A stretch of 64,000 bases of DNA from Sesamum alatum (lineage: Eukaryota; Streptophyta; Magnoliopsida; Lamiales; Pedaliaceae). A program made the position numbers and the translations under genes. Below are positions 10,651 through 21,268 of the stretch, one piece after another (the stretch's first letter is position 1; each line of letters starts with the position of its first letter). The notes under the pieces were generated by a model. The model was given only the letters and a program-made list of their open reading frames with translations, was not told where the DNA came from and made no database searches. Location: assembly GCA_034509735.1 (NCBI GenBank), contig JACGWO010000005.1, positions 29,356,479 through 29,420,478 on the forward strand, in the 5' to 3' direction.

Positions 10651-11870
10651 GTCATCATTTTGTATTACCGGTCCTATCTCCAGTCCAAATGAAGAAAACG
10701 ACGTCGTTTTCGCTTTAATACGATGTCGTTTTAATATCTAAATAGGAACAATCATTAAATAGTATTACCGTTCCTGAATTATAAGTTACTATTCCTATAT
10801 CAATACCAAATACTTAGTATTTCGAATTGTACAAATAGGAACGGTCATTCAATAGAAAATTGTTCCCACTACCGTTCCTAAATAATAAAACGATGTCGTT
10901 TGCAGACATGCACATAGTAACCGTTCCTATTTCCATATAAAACCGTTCCTATATGTATTGCAATTTTTTTTTATCTTCTTAGATAATAAATATAAATTAA
11001 GAAAAACACGTTCGGAACACTTATCTTATTGAATAAACGTATACAATTGGATGTTTAAAAAACATCAATTGGATCTCGAGGTATCGTATCCGATCAGTAT
11101 TCATTGTAACAAAAACAGATGCATCCTTAAATCCGGGTTGCTGATTGAAAATCAGACCGTTGGACATCAATTCATATCCATAACCTTGTATGTGTGAAAA
11201 ACTGGTGTCGATCCGGTTGACGGATGTTGAGATATCAGACCAATTGGTTGGAATTGTGATACTAGGAACGGTCACCTAATAGACAAGGTGTTCCCAATAC
11301 CATTTCTAACGGAAAATACGATGTCGTTTTAATACACGCATATATTTACCGTTCTTATTAACATTTGGAACGGTCGTGTATAAAACTGACCGTTCCAATA
11401 GTTGAATTCCCCACCAATTTTTCATTGGGCGCCAAAACGAAATATTGGACTTCAGTTTGGAACGGTCGTTAGTTTTCACCTACCGTTCCTAATTCAAAAT
11501 TCCCTCATTTTTTTTGATTAGCCGCCATATTCAAAATATTGTACCTCAAATAGGAATAGTCCCGATAAAATTTGACTGTTCCTAATTCAAATTTCCGTCA
11601 TTTTTTTTAATTAGCCGCCATATTTGAAATATTGTACCTCAAATAGGAACGGTCCCTTTAAAATTTGACCGTTCCTAATTCAAATTTCCCTCATTTTTTT
11701 TTAATTAGCCACCATATTTGGAAAATTGTACCTTAAATAGGAACGGTCCTGATAAATTTTGACCGTTCCTAATTCAAATTTTCCATTGTTTTTTTGTTTG
11801 GCACCTATTCAAATAGTTGTACCTATATTAGGAACGGTGGTTAGAATAAAATATCCGTTTCTAATTTTAA
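10640..11870. repeat. Internal AGGAACGGT array between the two genes of family 1
   Basis: About twenty exact or near copies of AGGAACGGT/ACCGTTCCT, often as inverted pairs. The stretch 11446-11870 is a tandem repeat of about 93 bp (starts near 11446, 11548, 11641, 11735, 11825), and each unit has one inverted motif pair. Palindromes of the type AAAACGACGTCGTTTT are interspersed. The array sits upstream of the TNPA-like promoter. Confidence 0.8.
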
Positions 11871-11968
11871 AATTTATTCTGATTTCTTAGAATAATCAAA
11901 ATACATCTATCAAATACAATTTTTACAATAACTGTAATAAAAAAATTACAGATTTTTTTTTGAAAACT

Positions 11969-14900
11969 TCAATAAGTCTCTTCATCGGACTCAGCCTCGT
12001 CAAAGCTATCTTCATCTTCATCTTCGGATTCACTGTCTGGCGAGTGCGATGGCCCTGCTCTATGATCGACGATCAATTGTATTCCCATTGAGTCATCCAG
12101 TTCAAATGTTTGGTTATCTATCACAACATCTGGATTAGGTACGACTTCATCCATCTGATAGGCGACCTCGGTCCATCGCGAGTCATCGATTACTCTTCGA
12201 GCCTTGATTTTGCAAACAGCTCGACTTTGTCTTTCTTCATGCTCGGGTAATCCGCATAGTATACTTGTATTGCTTGTTGTGCCAGTATGAATGGTTCATT
12301 CTTTTGGTAGAGCTTTTTGAAGTTGACATCAACGACGTGATAACGAGGGTGTATCTTCATGCCTCTGACTGGATCGACCCAACGACAACTAAACAGTACA
12401 ATGTGCATGTTCGGAATTGGTGGGTAATCTAGTTGAATTATCTATTCCAAAATTCCATAGAAGTCAGAATCCGTGTCTGTATATGATGAGCTTTTGACAC
12501 AAACACCACAATTCATTGTTGACTTCCCGATATTGTGAAGTTCAGTGTGGAAATTGAAGCCATTGACGAAGTAAGATGAGTATGTCATCACTTCTGCTCT
12601 TGGCCCCCAATAATGCAACTTCAACAATTCGTCGTTTGTGTGATTAAATTTGGGTTTCACCTGCAATTATTGATATATATAGCAATTGAAATAATTGATT
12701 ACAAATTAATGAGCATATCGCATTTACAAGAAATCGATGATACTTACACAAGCCTTGAACCAATCCTTGAATTGTGTCACCACTAGTTGATCAATTATCG
12801 GGTCCTCCGAATTGTGTTGCTCGAACAGTTCATTCACGAATGACCTGTTATAGTAAAGTTGATAGTCCTAAATATACATGTAATTGAAATTGAAATGATT
12901 CATATGAGATAATTACGTTTGTATAAGACACTTACTCGTAGTACGGTGCAACTACTTCACAATTACACAAGACGTATGTCTCGATAGCATGAAGTTCCTC
13001 ACCGCTCAGCCATCTCTTCTTTGGGCTCCACTTGCTCGGCCTGGATAATTGAAAATGGACCGAACTATTCAATCGTCGTTGCTCGTGAGATCATCGTTCC
13101 GACCAGGTCTGTTTCGCTTGCAGAGAATGTGCGGTTCGAAGTAGTGAGAGGAGAAAAGTCCGATTTCTTCGACAATATAAGCCTCTACAATTGATGCCTT
13201 GACGTGTGCTTTGTTTTTCACCGTTTTCTTCAAATCGCGTAGGAATCTATTCATACAACTTTTTATTAAAATGCAAATAATAAATATATATTTAATAGTA
13301 TTTATTTAATTACCTTTCAAATGGGTACATCCACTTGTATTGCACGGGCCCCCAACGCGTGCCTCATATGGAAGGTGAACAATTAGATGCTCCATTGAGT
13401 AAAAAAAAAATGAGGAAAAATTTTCTCGAGGTTGCACAGGATGACGGCTACACTATCTTCCAATTCTTTTACCTTGGCCACATCTAGTGTTGTTGAGCAT
13501 AGGATCTGGAATAGAAGGCTCACTTCCGTCAAGGCCCCCCACACGTGCTCTGGAAGCATTTCACGGAAGGCAACCGGAATCACTTTCTGCATGAATACAT
13601 GACAATCATGGCTTTTCATGCCGTGCATCCTCAATTCCTTCAGGTCGACGCAACGGGCCAAATTAGAGGCATACCCATCAGGAAACCTAAGACAACGAAT
13701 CCACTCATATATTTTCTTCTTTTGCTCATTCGTCAGTGTATATACCACCTTATGCATCACGTTCGGTCTCCTTTCATCCACCTCAAGCCCCGGCCGATTA
13801 CATATGATCTTAAGATCCTTCCGTGCATTCAAATTGTCCTTCGTTTTTCGCTTCATGTCCATCACAGTATTGAATATATTATCGAACACATGATTCTCAA
13901 TATGCATGACATCAAGATTGTGTCGTATCAGATGCGCCCCCCAGTATTCAAGCTCCTAGAATATGCTTTTCTTCGTCCACTTATGGTCGACACTGTAGCC
14001 TTCTGGTTCACTCAACGGTTGTTGACAGCCACACTAAATGCATCGACACGGGTTCGGATCTGTTCTCCAGTCAGCCTCGGACGTGCAACCTTCCTCTCTA
14101 TTCGATTTTTAGTGAAGGTGTTCTTGTTCCTGCGATAAGGATGAACCGGTGGTAGGAACTGCCTGTGACAGTCAAAAATAGCATGCCTTCCGACCGTGCT
14201 GTAAATAGAATGCCCGTGTGTCCTCCATACAAACTGGACACCCCATAACACGGCGGTGCTCCGTCCAGACCCCATCCCATGAGCAGGAAGGTCGTTCACT
14301 GTCCACATCAATGCGGCATGCATCATGAATGCCTGGTTCGTCGCAGTATCGTGCGTACGTACACCCACATGCCATAAATTCTGCAACTCCTCGATCAACG
14401 GCTCCAAGTACACATCGATAAGACGTTTGGATTCGATGGGCCAGGGATCACCATCGTTAGGAACATATACTCAGACTTCATGCACATTCCCGGTGGGAGA
14501 TTCTACAGTGTAAGTATCACGGGCCAACATGAGTAAGTTTTACCATACTGGCCATGCGGTGCAAACCCATCCGTGCACAACCCAAGTCTAACATTCCTCG
14601 GCTCAGCTGCAAAATCAGGATACGTCCGGTCAAAATGCTTCCAAGCCTCTGTATCGGACGGATGACACATGGATCCTACCTACGCCTGATGGCTCGAATG
14701 CCAAGTCATATGCTCTGTTGTGGCCTCCGACGCATACAACCTCTGCAGCCGAGGGGTAATCGGTAGATACCTAAGAATGGCATATGAGGACTTCTTGCGT
14801 TTAGGATTTCTATCCCTGGTGGGCTTGTACCTAGCGTCTGCACAGAACTTGCAATATTCCAAATCAATATCGTCCTTCCAGTACAACATGCAACCGTTTT

Positions 14901-15673
14901 TGCAAGCATCAATCTTCTGAACTCGTAAACCTAATTCTCTTATCAATTTCTTCGTATTGTAATAATTGGCGGGGAAAGTGTGATCGCGGGGCATTACAGT
15001 ATCAGCCCACTGGCATAACCGATCATATGTATGCTCGAAAAAACCCCCTTCGGCCTTGATATTCACCAAAGAGGCAATTGACGCCAACTGAGAGATGGTG
15101 TAGCCGTTCCACAATGGTTGGTCCGCAACATGAACTACATCAAAAAAAGGTCTGACAAGCCAGCACATAATCATAGGGCCCCGAATCGTAATATGAACTA
15201 GGACCCACATCAGATGAACAATACCGAGTACCATCATCAGTCGGTCCCTCCTGGTTGTACGAAGACCAAAATGACGGCCCGGCGGCATCGAATACCATCC
15301 TTTGCGCTCAATCCATCTGAGCCGCATCACCCCAATGCGAACTACCCTCCTCCTGAATGGGTGGCGTTTGCTGCTGCTGCACAAGGGGCGCTGTCAATGC
15401 TTCAAAGTATTCCTGCACCCTTTCCTCACCATGCGAAGTCCAATTGTAATACCTAGGCATAAACTCTTTTATACACAAATCAAAATTTACCTCGTCCGGT
15501 GTTTTGAACCGTTCGTTTTTGCACTTCCGGCAGGGACACTTAATCTTGTCCCCATCCATATATGCACGCTGAGACTGCCCCCATTCTTAAAATGTTGTAA
15601 CACCATCCTCAAACTCCAGCGTCACACCCAGGACGTCTCGATCATACATCCATTTCCTCAACTGTCTTAACAT
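11969..15673 (-). pseudogene. TNPD-type CACTA transposase gene, decayed
   Basis: Minus-strand gene starting at the ATG at 15673. In order it shows: transposase-associated domain (LRKWMYDRD, KIKCPCRKCKN, FMPRYYNWTSHGEE); the transposase core region (FFEHTYDRLCQWAD, MLYWKDDIDLEYCKFC, SMCHPSDTEAWKHFD, RNVRLGLCTDGF, IEELQNLWHVGVRTHD, MWTVNDLPAHGMGSG); the DUF4218-type region (LRMHGMKSHDCHVFMQKVIP, LPEHVWGALTEVSLLFQ); a further block ending KWSPKKRWLSGEELHAIE; the DUF4216-type region (LHYWGPRAEVMTYSSYF, CRWVDPVRGMKIHPRY); and an acidic tail (SESEDEDEDSFDEAESDEE) to a stop at 11969. Stops and frame changes (TAA at 15587-15589; others near 15308, 14680, 14012, 12440) inactivate it. Introns lie near 12660-12750, 12870-12940 and 13260-13315. 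Confidence 0.85.
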
Positions 15674-16584
15674 GATTGGTCCTATGTATAATTCACAACA
15701 GTACACAATTAAATAACGAGTGTATATTATATATATATATACAAAAATAACAGAATTTTGCATACTTACCTAAGCAAAACACCTATCAATATCAATTCAA
15801 AATTCGCGCTCGGTAATTGATATGTTCGATTTTCCATATAAAGAATCAAGGGAGGGAGTTACAACAAAATGAATTGGAGAGTAATTATAAGAACAATGAC
15901 AAAGAAGGGGGACATATCTATAGAAAATATTGGAACGGGCATTGGAATATTATTTGGAACACAAAACTAGCCGTTGAAATATAGCCGTTGTTCCAGCTTT
16001 AGGAACGTTCTCAGGATGGGAAACAGGAACGGTAATATTACCGTTGTAATATAGTCGTTAGCGCATATTAGGAACGGTATGAGGCATACCAAAAATGATC
16101 GTTCCTAATTGGAGTACAATTGGGAACGGTAATTGTAACAATATTGCACTTACTATATACCCACAATTTGGAATGGTACTTGCATTACATTTTTTGCCAT
16201 GGCGTAAAAGGTTCTTCTGTAGGACTACATGTTGGAACTGTCAGACCACCGGTCCTAATAGACTCGGCCATTGGAACACATATAGCAACGGTAAGTGTTC
16301 CCGATCGGCTAACCGTTCCAAGTTTCACACATATGTTCCGAATTGAAGTCCAAAATATATCAGGTCCCTTTTAGGAACGGTTATAGGTGTACAAATTGGC
16401 TCACCTATGTTGGCACTCTAATAGAAACGGTCGTTAGTTCCTATTAATTTGTATTACAATTAGCACGACTGTGACGTAATCAACAGTTTATCGTTCCACA
16501 ACTGTTCCACTTACCGTTCCTATTAGGAACGGTAACTGGAACGGTCGTCTCTATCCATTTCTATTCCCGTATTTTTTTGTAGTG
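15674..16584. repeat. 5' end and subterminal block of family 1
   Basis: Noncoding leader from 15674 to about 15900, then many AGGAACGGT/ACCGTTCCT motifs to the terminus at 16584. Closely matched by positions 152-1011 of copy 1. Confidence 0.85.
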
Positions 16585-16587
16585 TTA

Positions 16588-17040
16588 TTAGTAACTATAT
16601 TAATAGAATTATAACATATAATATAAAAAAAAATAGAAGATCTTTTGAATCATTCACATTTTTTCATAATAGTATAGACAATGTTTATCAATAATTACTT
16701 GCCCATTTTCTCTTCTTTTTTTTTAAATATGTGTGGTGATGGTTTAGGAGTAGAAATTACACCTTTTAATATTTTTTTACAATGAGCGATTCCTATTGTA
16801 CATTATAGAAAACATCAAATCTTGTACACTGATATTTTTATTTTATTTTATTAGAGATGATAAAAAAATTATATAAGTTATCTAGTAATTATAAATCAAA
16901 TGCTCAAATTACATTTTAGTCTATCTTACTAGAAAAGTATTAATAGGGTGCATTTCATCTCTCATATGCATGCTTAATTCGAATGGTTTTTAAAGGTTTC
17001 CTTCACATTTTCAATCGAGTTATGCGGTTTTTGAATGAAG
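16588..17040. other. AT-rich flank without recognised features
   Basis: About 450 bp, AT-rich, with no open frame, element end or repeat recognised. Confidence 0.6.
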
Positions 17041-18240
17041 GATCGAGATTGACCCGTTGTGAAGAAAAGGAGTTAAAAAGCCCCAAAGGAAGACATGAAA
17101 GAGATCAAGTACAAAACAGTCATGAGAAGACTTGAACAACCATTAGGGCGTGATCACGCCCTATCCGACATCCGAGTCTGCGTGGGAAGAGAAGAAGAGT
17201 TTTGAAAAAGACCTCTTTCCTCATTTACGAAAGATACACGCATAGAAAGAGGACTCTGAGATAGCACGAAAAGAGAACTCTGAAGTTGGCACGAAAAGAG
17301 GACTTTGAAGTTGCACGAAAGGAGGACTCTGAAGTTGCACGAAAAGAGGACTCTAAAGTTGCGTAGAAAGAGGACTCTCAATTATAAAAGGAAGACAAGA
17401 ACGTAGAGAATAATCATCTTTTGATCATCATTTTTCCCTCTTCCTCTGAATTCATGCTTTTGTTTAGTAGCTAATTTTTCTATTGCGATTCAAGGGAAAC
17501 ATTAAACCCAATTGTTATGTTTTGAGGTCTTGAATTTATCTGATTTCGCCAAGTATTTCTCGTCTTGATTTACTGTGAACGGAATGATTATTATTGATAG
17601 ATCTGACAATTCGATTCGGTATTAATTATTCTATTGCTATCCATGAGTTCAGTGATCCGTAATTATCATGAATGAATGGTATGAGGAGCGAGCAAATTTA
17701 TTATGTGCTTTGCATGATTTATTTGTGGGGACGAGAAACTAGGTTAGATAATTGCAGCTATCTCAGTTATTTGATCTAGATTCAACTGTTTTCATTGATG
17801 CAAATGCTATTATTGATGTGATATGGAATGCTATCGTGCCCAGTCTTGATATAATAAGTTTGGATTTAGATGCTTGAGTCAGATCCACTACGATAGGAAA
17901 ACGGGAATTCGTTACGGCTATCCTAATGCATTTTAGAGTTGAATGCTTGGTGATGGAATTAACCCTTAGTGATCTATGATAGACATAACGATTGGTGAGA
18001 CGAACCCCCTTGAATTGGACTTTTCATCTATAATCTCATCTCAGTTTCTTACTCTTGCTTTTGTTAATTTAGTTCATTCATAATTAGTACTCAATTCATA
18101 GCCCCTTTTTGGTTACTACAACTAGATCGAGAAATTAATCAATAGTTCCCTAGGGATTCGACCTGGTTCCACGACTACTACAGTTTACAATCAGTATTTA
18201 TATTTGACGGCTTCGACAACCGATCAAGTATTCACTATAC
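17040..18240 (+). mobile_element. Probable solo LTR of a gypsy-type retrotransposon
   Basis: The stretch holds a minisatellite, a TATA box (ATTATAAAAGGAAG at about 17383), and a long noncoding leader ending with CCTAGGGATTCGACCTGG and an ACGACTACTACAG stretch. That end resembles the 3' part of LTRs of the Tat/Athila-like gypsy group. No gag or pol sequence is beside it. Exact ends and target duplication were not found, so the limits are approximate. Confidence 0.45.
17240..17385. repeat. 24-bp minisatellite
   Basis: About six imperfect copies of ACGAAAAGAGGACTCTGAAG plus TTGC, period 24 bp, directly upstream of a TATA box. Because the period is a multiple of three, a minus-strand frame through it stays open, but this is not evidence for a protein. 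Confidence 0.85.
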
Positions 18241-18739
18241 GTGATTAGTGATTTAATTGATTTTCAATTTTCTTTTAACCTATGTTACTCTTCAAAATGT
18301 TTGCTTTACATGACAATTTAGTTCATTGCTTTTCATTTGTCATCTAACATATTTTAATATGTCAAGTGATCCAACTAATTCTCATTTATATCTATGCTAA
18401 AAAATCGCTCAGCACTAAATCCTTTCAATTTTTATTAATTTTTCTAGTCATTCATTGTTATATCATATATAGGGGTATTTTTTATCTAATAAGTATAGTC
18501 TATTATGAATATAATATACTAAAATATGAATATAATATAGTAAAAAAATAATGTGTAAATATGTACAATGTGAAAAGTAATTAATAGGAATAAATATGCA
18601 TAATGAAAAAGTAATTAGTAGGAATAAATATGGATAGGAATAAATTTAGTCCAATCAAAAAAACGAAAGAAACTTTTTTGAGGATTCATACTTTTATATA
18701 GAGATAAATAAAGGATCAATAGTGCAACATTCCTATAGT
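18241..18739. other. AT-rich spacer
   Basis: About 500 bp of AT-rich sequence with short direct repeats (ATGAATATAATATA) near 18505-18545. No gene or element end recognised. Confidence 0.6.
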
Positions 18740-19570
18740 CACTACAAAAAATCATTTTATGAGACGGAAATTCAGGAAAACAAGAACTAGTCACAAAATT
18801 CGTCCCAAATTTCACGGTTTTGTGATGAGTTTTACTAATTTCTGAAGAAATTCCTTCGATAAATGGAGAAATTGCACAATTTGTCGGGAAAAAGAAAAAA
18901 GCCATTGCAGATTCCATCAAAATAGGACGTGAAAAAATGTCCGTCAGTAATCGTCGGAATGATAGTCGAAAATTTTATTTTTTTTGAATCTTAGAATGGA
19001 AGTTAGGAAATTTCGAATAGAATTTGTGACTACTTGAAAAAAAAATCAACTATAAAGCACAAAAATGAATTTTCGACAGCTTGGCATCGGAAATTCCGTC
19101 CCAAAATATAGTATTTGTGATGGATTTTCCAACGCCAAATGATCGTCATAAACTCCAACGGCTAGTTGCTAATGGCTAAGTTATGTCATCACAAAATCCT
19201 TCCTAAAAACCATTGAAAAATGGTCTAATGACTATATTTGAAAGGTTATATCATAACGGCAATCCATTGAAAATTTTGTTACAAATAACAGTATAAATCC
19301 TAGTGCACCCTGTCATTTGTGTTCCTCCTCCCTTGCATCATACATATAAAATTAAGCTCTCAAATTCAAATATATATATATATCAACTTTCAATATTTTT
19401 ATATTAATTAAATTGTGTGTATATATATATATATCGAATTCCCACATTCTAAAATTTTTGATCGGTCATTCTGTTCTAAAAATTTGAGCTAGAGGAGGTA
19501 CATCATTATTTAAGTAATAAATAATGTAACCATTTAATTTGAGCCTCTCATGTTGTTCTTTCTTACTTTC
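18740..19570 (+). mobile_element. CACTA family 3, truncated 5' end
   Basis: Begins CACTACAAAAAATCATTTTA and has subterminal CGTCACAAAATT/CGTCCCAAAATA-type motifs. Its leader from about 19310 resembles the family 2 leader (CATTTGTGTTCCT.., AATAATGTAA.CATTTAA, TGTTGTTCTT at 1555-1720). Homology ends at the poly-T run that begins the minus-strand LINE. No transposase sequence is left, and the other terminus was not found. Confidence 0.7.
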
Positions 19571-20960
19571 TTTTTTTTTTTAAAGGGTGAAGGTAAATTT
19601 CATAAAGTAAAATTAGTGCACAACAATAGTATCATCATTGTTCTCCAGCACTGCCTACGGATTCTTGAAGGAGTTTTGGATCCTTCAATTCCGCTCCGCC
19701 CAAATATGATAGACCAGCAACGCCAAAGTAGCCCAATTTGCAGCATTCATTAAGTGTTTACCTTGCCACTGCCTGGTAGCCCATTGTATACCCGAGCTCC
19801 CTTGTAGGTAAGGCCATTGGCATCACACACTCCTCCTGATATTCGCAATACATGCCGTGGAGAACAGATATTGAAAGAACAAGTGTGCATGGCTCTCTTT
19901 GACCTAAACTCCCTCCTACATGTTGCAGCCATGGCCTGTCTGATGTAGGTAGCTTTTCCTGAAGTGCTAGCCACAAAATAAACACATTCCTTGGGATTTT
20001 CAGGGGTCCTAAAAGCAGCGCACTCCACGTTATCGGTTGAGCCGGTTGTGCAAAACATCACCTAGCCTCTGTTAATGCGAACTCGCCTGTCCTGAAAATT
20101 ATGGCAGATTTTTCGTAATGTTCATCCATTCGAACGCAGCCATCTGTGGCCAGTTTCATCCACCATCTCGGGTGATGTGGCTAATTTTTACGAAGCATCT
20201 AATCCTATCACACGTGGGCCATTCGGGAAGCGTTGCAATAAAATCCCCATGACATGCCGCGGATCGTGCCATAGCCAAATATGCTCTCCTGTGCACACTC
20301 GGTACTTTATGGCTGACTACAGTTGAACTTGGAGTTTCAGCATCTTTTTCAAGGACCATGAACCTCCCACCGCCCACACAGTCCATAAGGATGCGCAAGT
20401 TAGCTTATATTTCCTGATCCAATCATTCCAGATTGATGTTTGCTCATCACGTCCTACAGGTGTTTATCGACAAGAGCCCGATTAGCATCAGCAAGGGTAG
20501 GATTACCGAGCCCTCCTGTAGCAAGTGGTTTACATACCTGCTGCCATGAGACTCGTGCAATGAACCTGTCCGCCGTGCCAACAAAAAAAAAACTATCTAA
20601 GCTTCCCTTCGATTTCCTTGACAACCCCCGCTAGAAGAACAAACATGGAAGACCAATAAGTTTGGTAGGCGAGGAGGACAAACTTGATTAGCTGAAGTCG
20701 TCCCGCAAAATGAGAAATGCTTGGACCCCCATGCTGCTATTTTTCTCTCAATTTCTCCAACTGGGAGCGGCAATCATCCTTCTGGATCTTGGAAGATGAA
20801 AGGGGAACACCAAAGTATTAAATTGGAGGATGGCCCTCTTGGAAGTTCACAACACATTGCAACCTATGTGCAATATTAGCGCAAGCTTTAGAATCAATAA
20901 TATGACGCTTCTCAGCGTTTGCCCGTAACCCTTAGTATTGAGAAAACTCATAGAGACCGG
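19571..20960 (-). pseudogene. LINE 3' fragment: end of reverse transcriptase, zf-RVT, poly(A)
   Basis: On the minus strand it starts inside the reverse-transcriptase thumb region (LRANAEKRHI, YFGVPLSSSK, GRLQLIKFVLL) and continues into the zf-RVT region. It ends with a VYHIWAERN-like motif typical of plant LINE C-termini, then a poly(A) (poly-T at 19571-19582 on the plus strand). Many stops and frameshifts. The 5' side meets the truncated copia LTR near 20970. Confidence 0.7.
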
Positions 20961-20971
20961 CCTTTCAGTAG

Positions 20972-21268
20972 CCTAAACATCAGCTAATAAGCATAGAATT
21001 ACGTATAAAGAATAAATGCAAAACTAGAATTCTAAACATTATTCTCTAAAATTACTGTCATTAGTAAAATAGTCATAACTTTCTACAGATATTTCCAGTG
21101 GATTTGAAACTTGGACCATTTGAAACTAGACTCACAGATGTTTAATTCATATACGATTAATCCGAAATAACAACCGTTTGCATTCTAAAAACACATCCAA
21201 AGTCTGCTGAAAAACTATGACTGTTGAAAACTAGAAGACAAGTTTAATTCTTTTGGGAATACTCAACA
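20972..21268 (-). repeat. 3' LTR of the copia element (truncated)
   Basis: Aligns over its whole length with 24131-24427. The outer part, which in the other LTR contains the TATA box and beyond, is missing and replaced by LINE sequence. Confidence 0.75.

Larger units (their letters stand above)
6598..16584 (-). mobile_element. Full-length CACTA family 1 element (9987 bp)
   Basis: The left end reads TACTACAAAAAAATGCGGG (first base mutated from C). The right end is the inverted CACTACAAAAAAATACGGG, giving terminal inverted repeats of about 27 bp. TTA flanks both sides (6595-6597 and 16585-16587), the expected 3-bp target duplication. On the minus strand the order is 5' end, AGGAACGGT-rich block, TNPD gene, internal motif array, leader with (GA)n, TNPA-like gene, AGGAACGGT-rich block, 3' end. 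Both genes contain stop codons, so it could move only with help from another copy. Confidence 0.95.

Noticed and set aside
13545..14138. 197-codon plus-strand frame
   Set aside because: Antisense shadow of the DUF4218 part of the TNPD gene, which has recognisable motifs on the minus strand.
17154..17381. Minus-strand frame with an eight-residue repeat (FRVLFSCN-like)
   Set aside because: It is only the translation of a 24-bp minisatellite in LTR-like DNA; there is no domain, and the frame stays open because 24 is a multiple of three.
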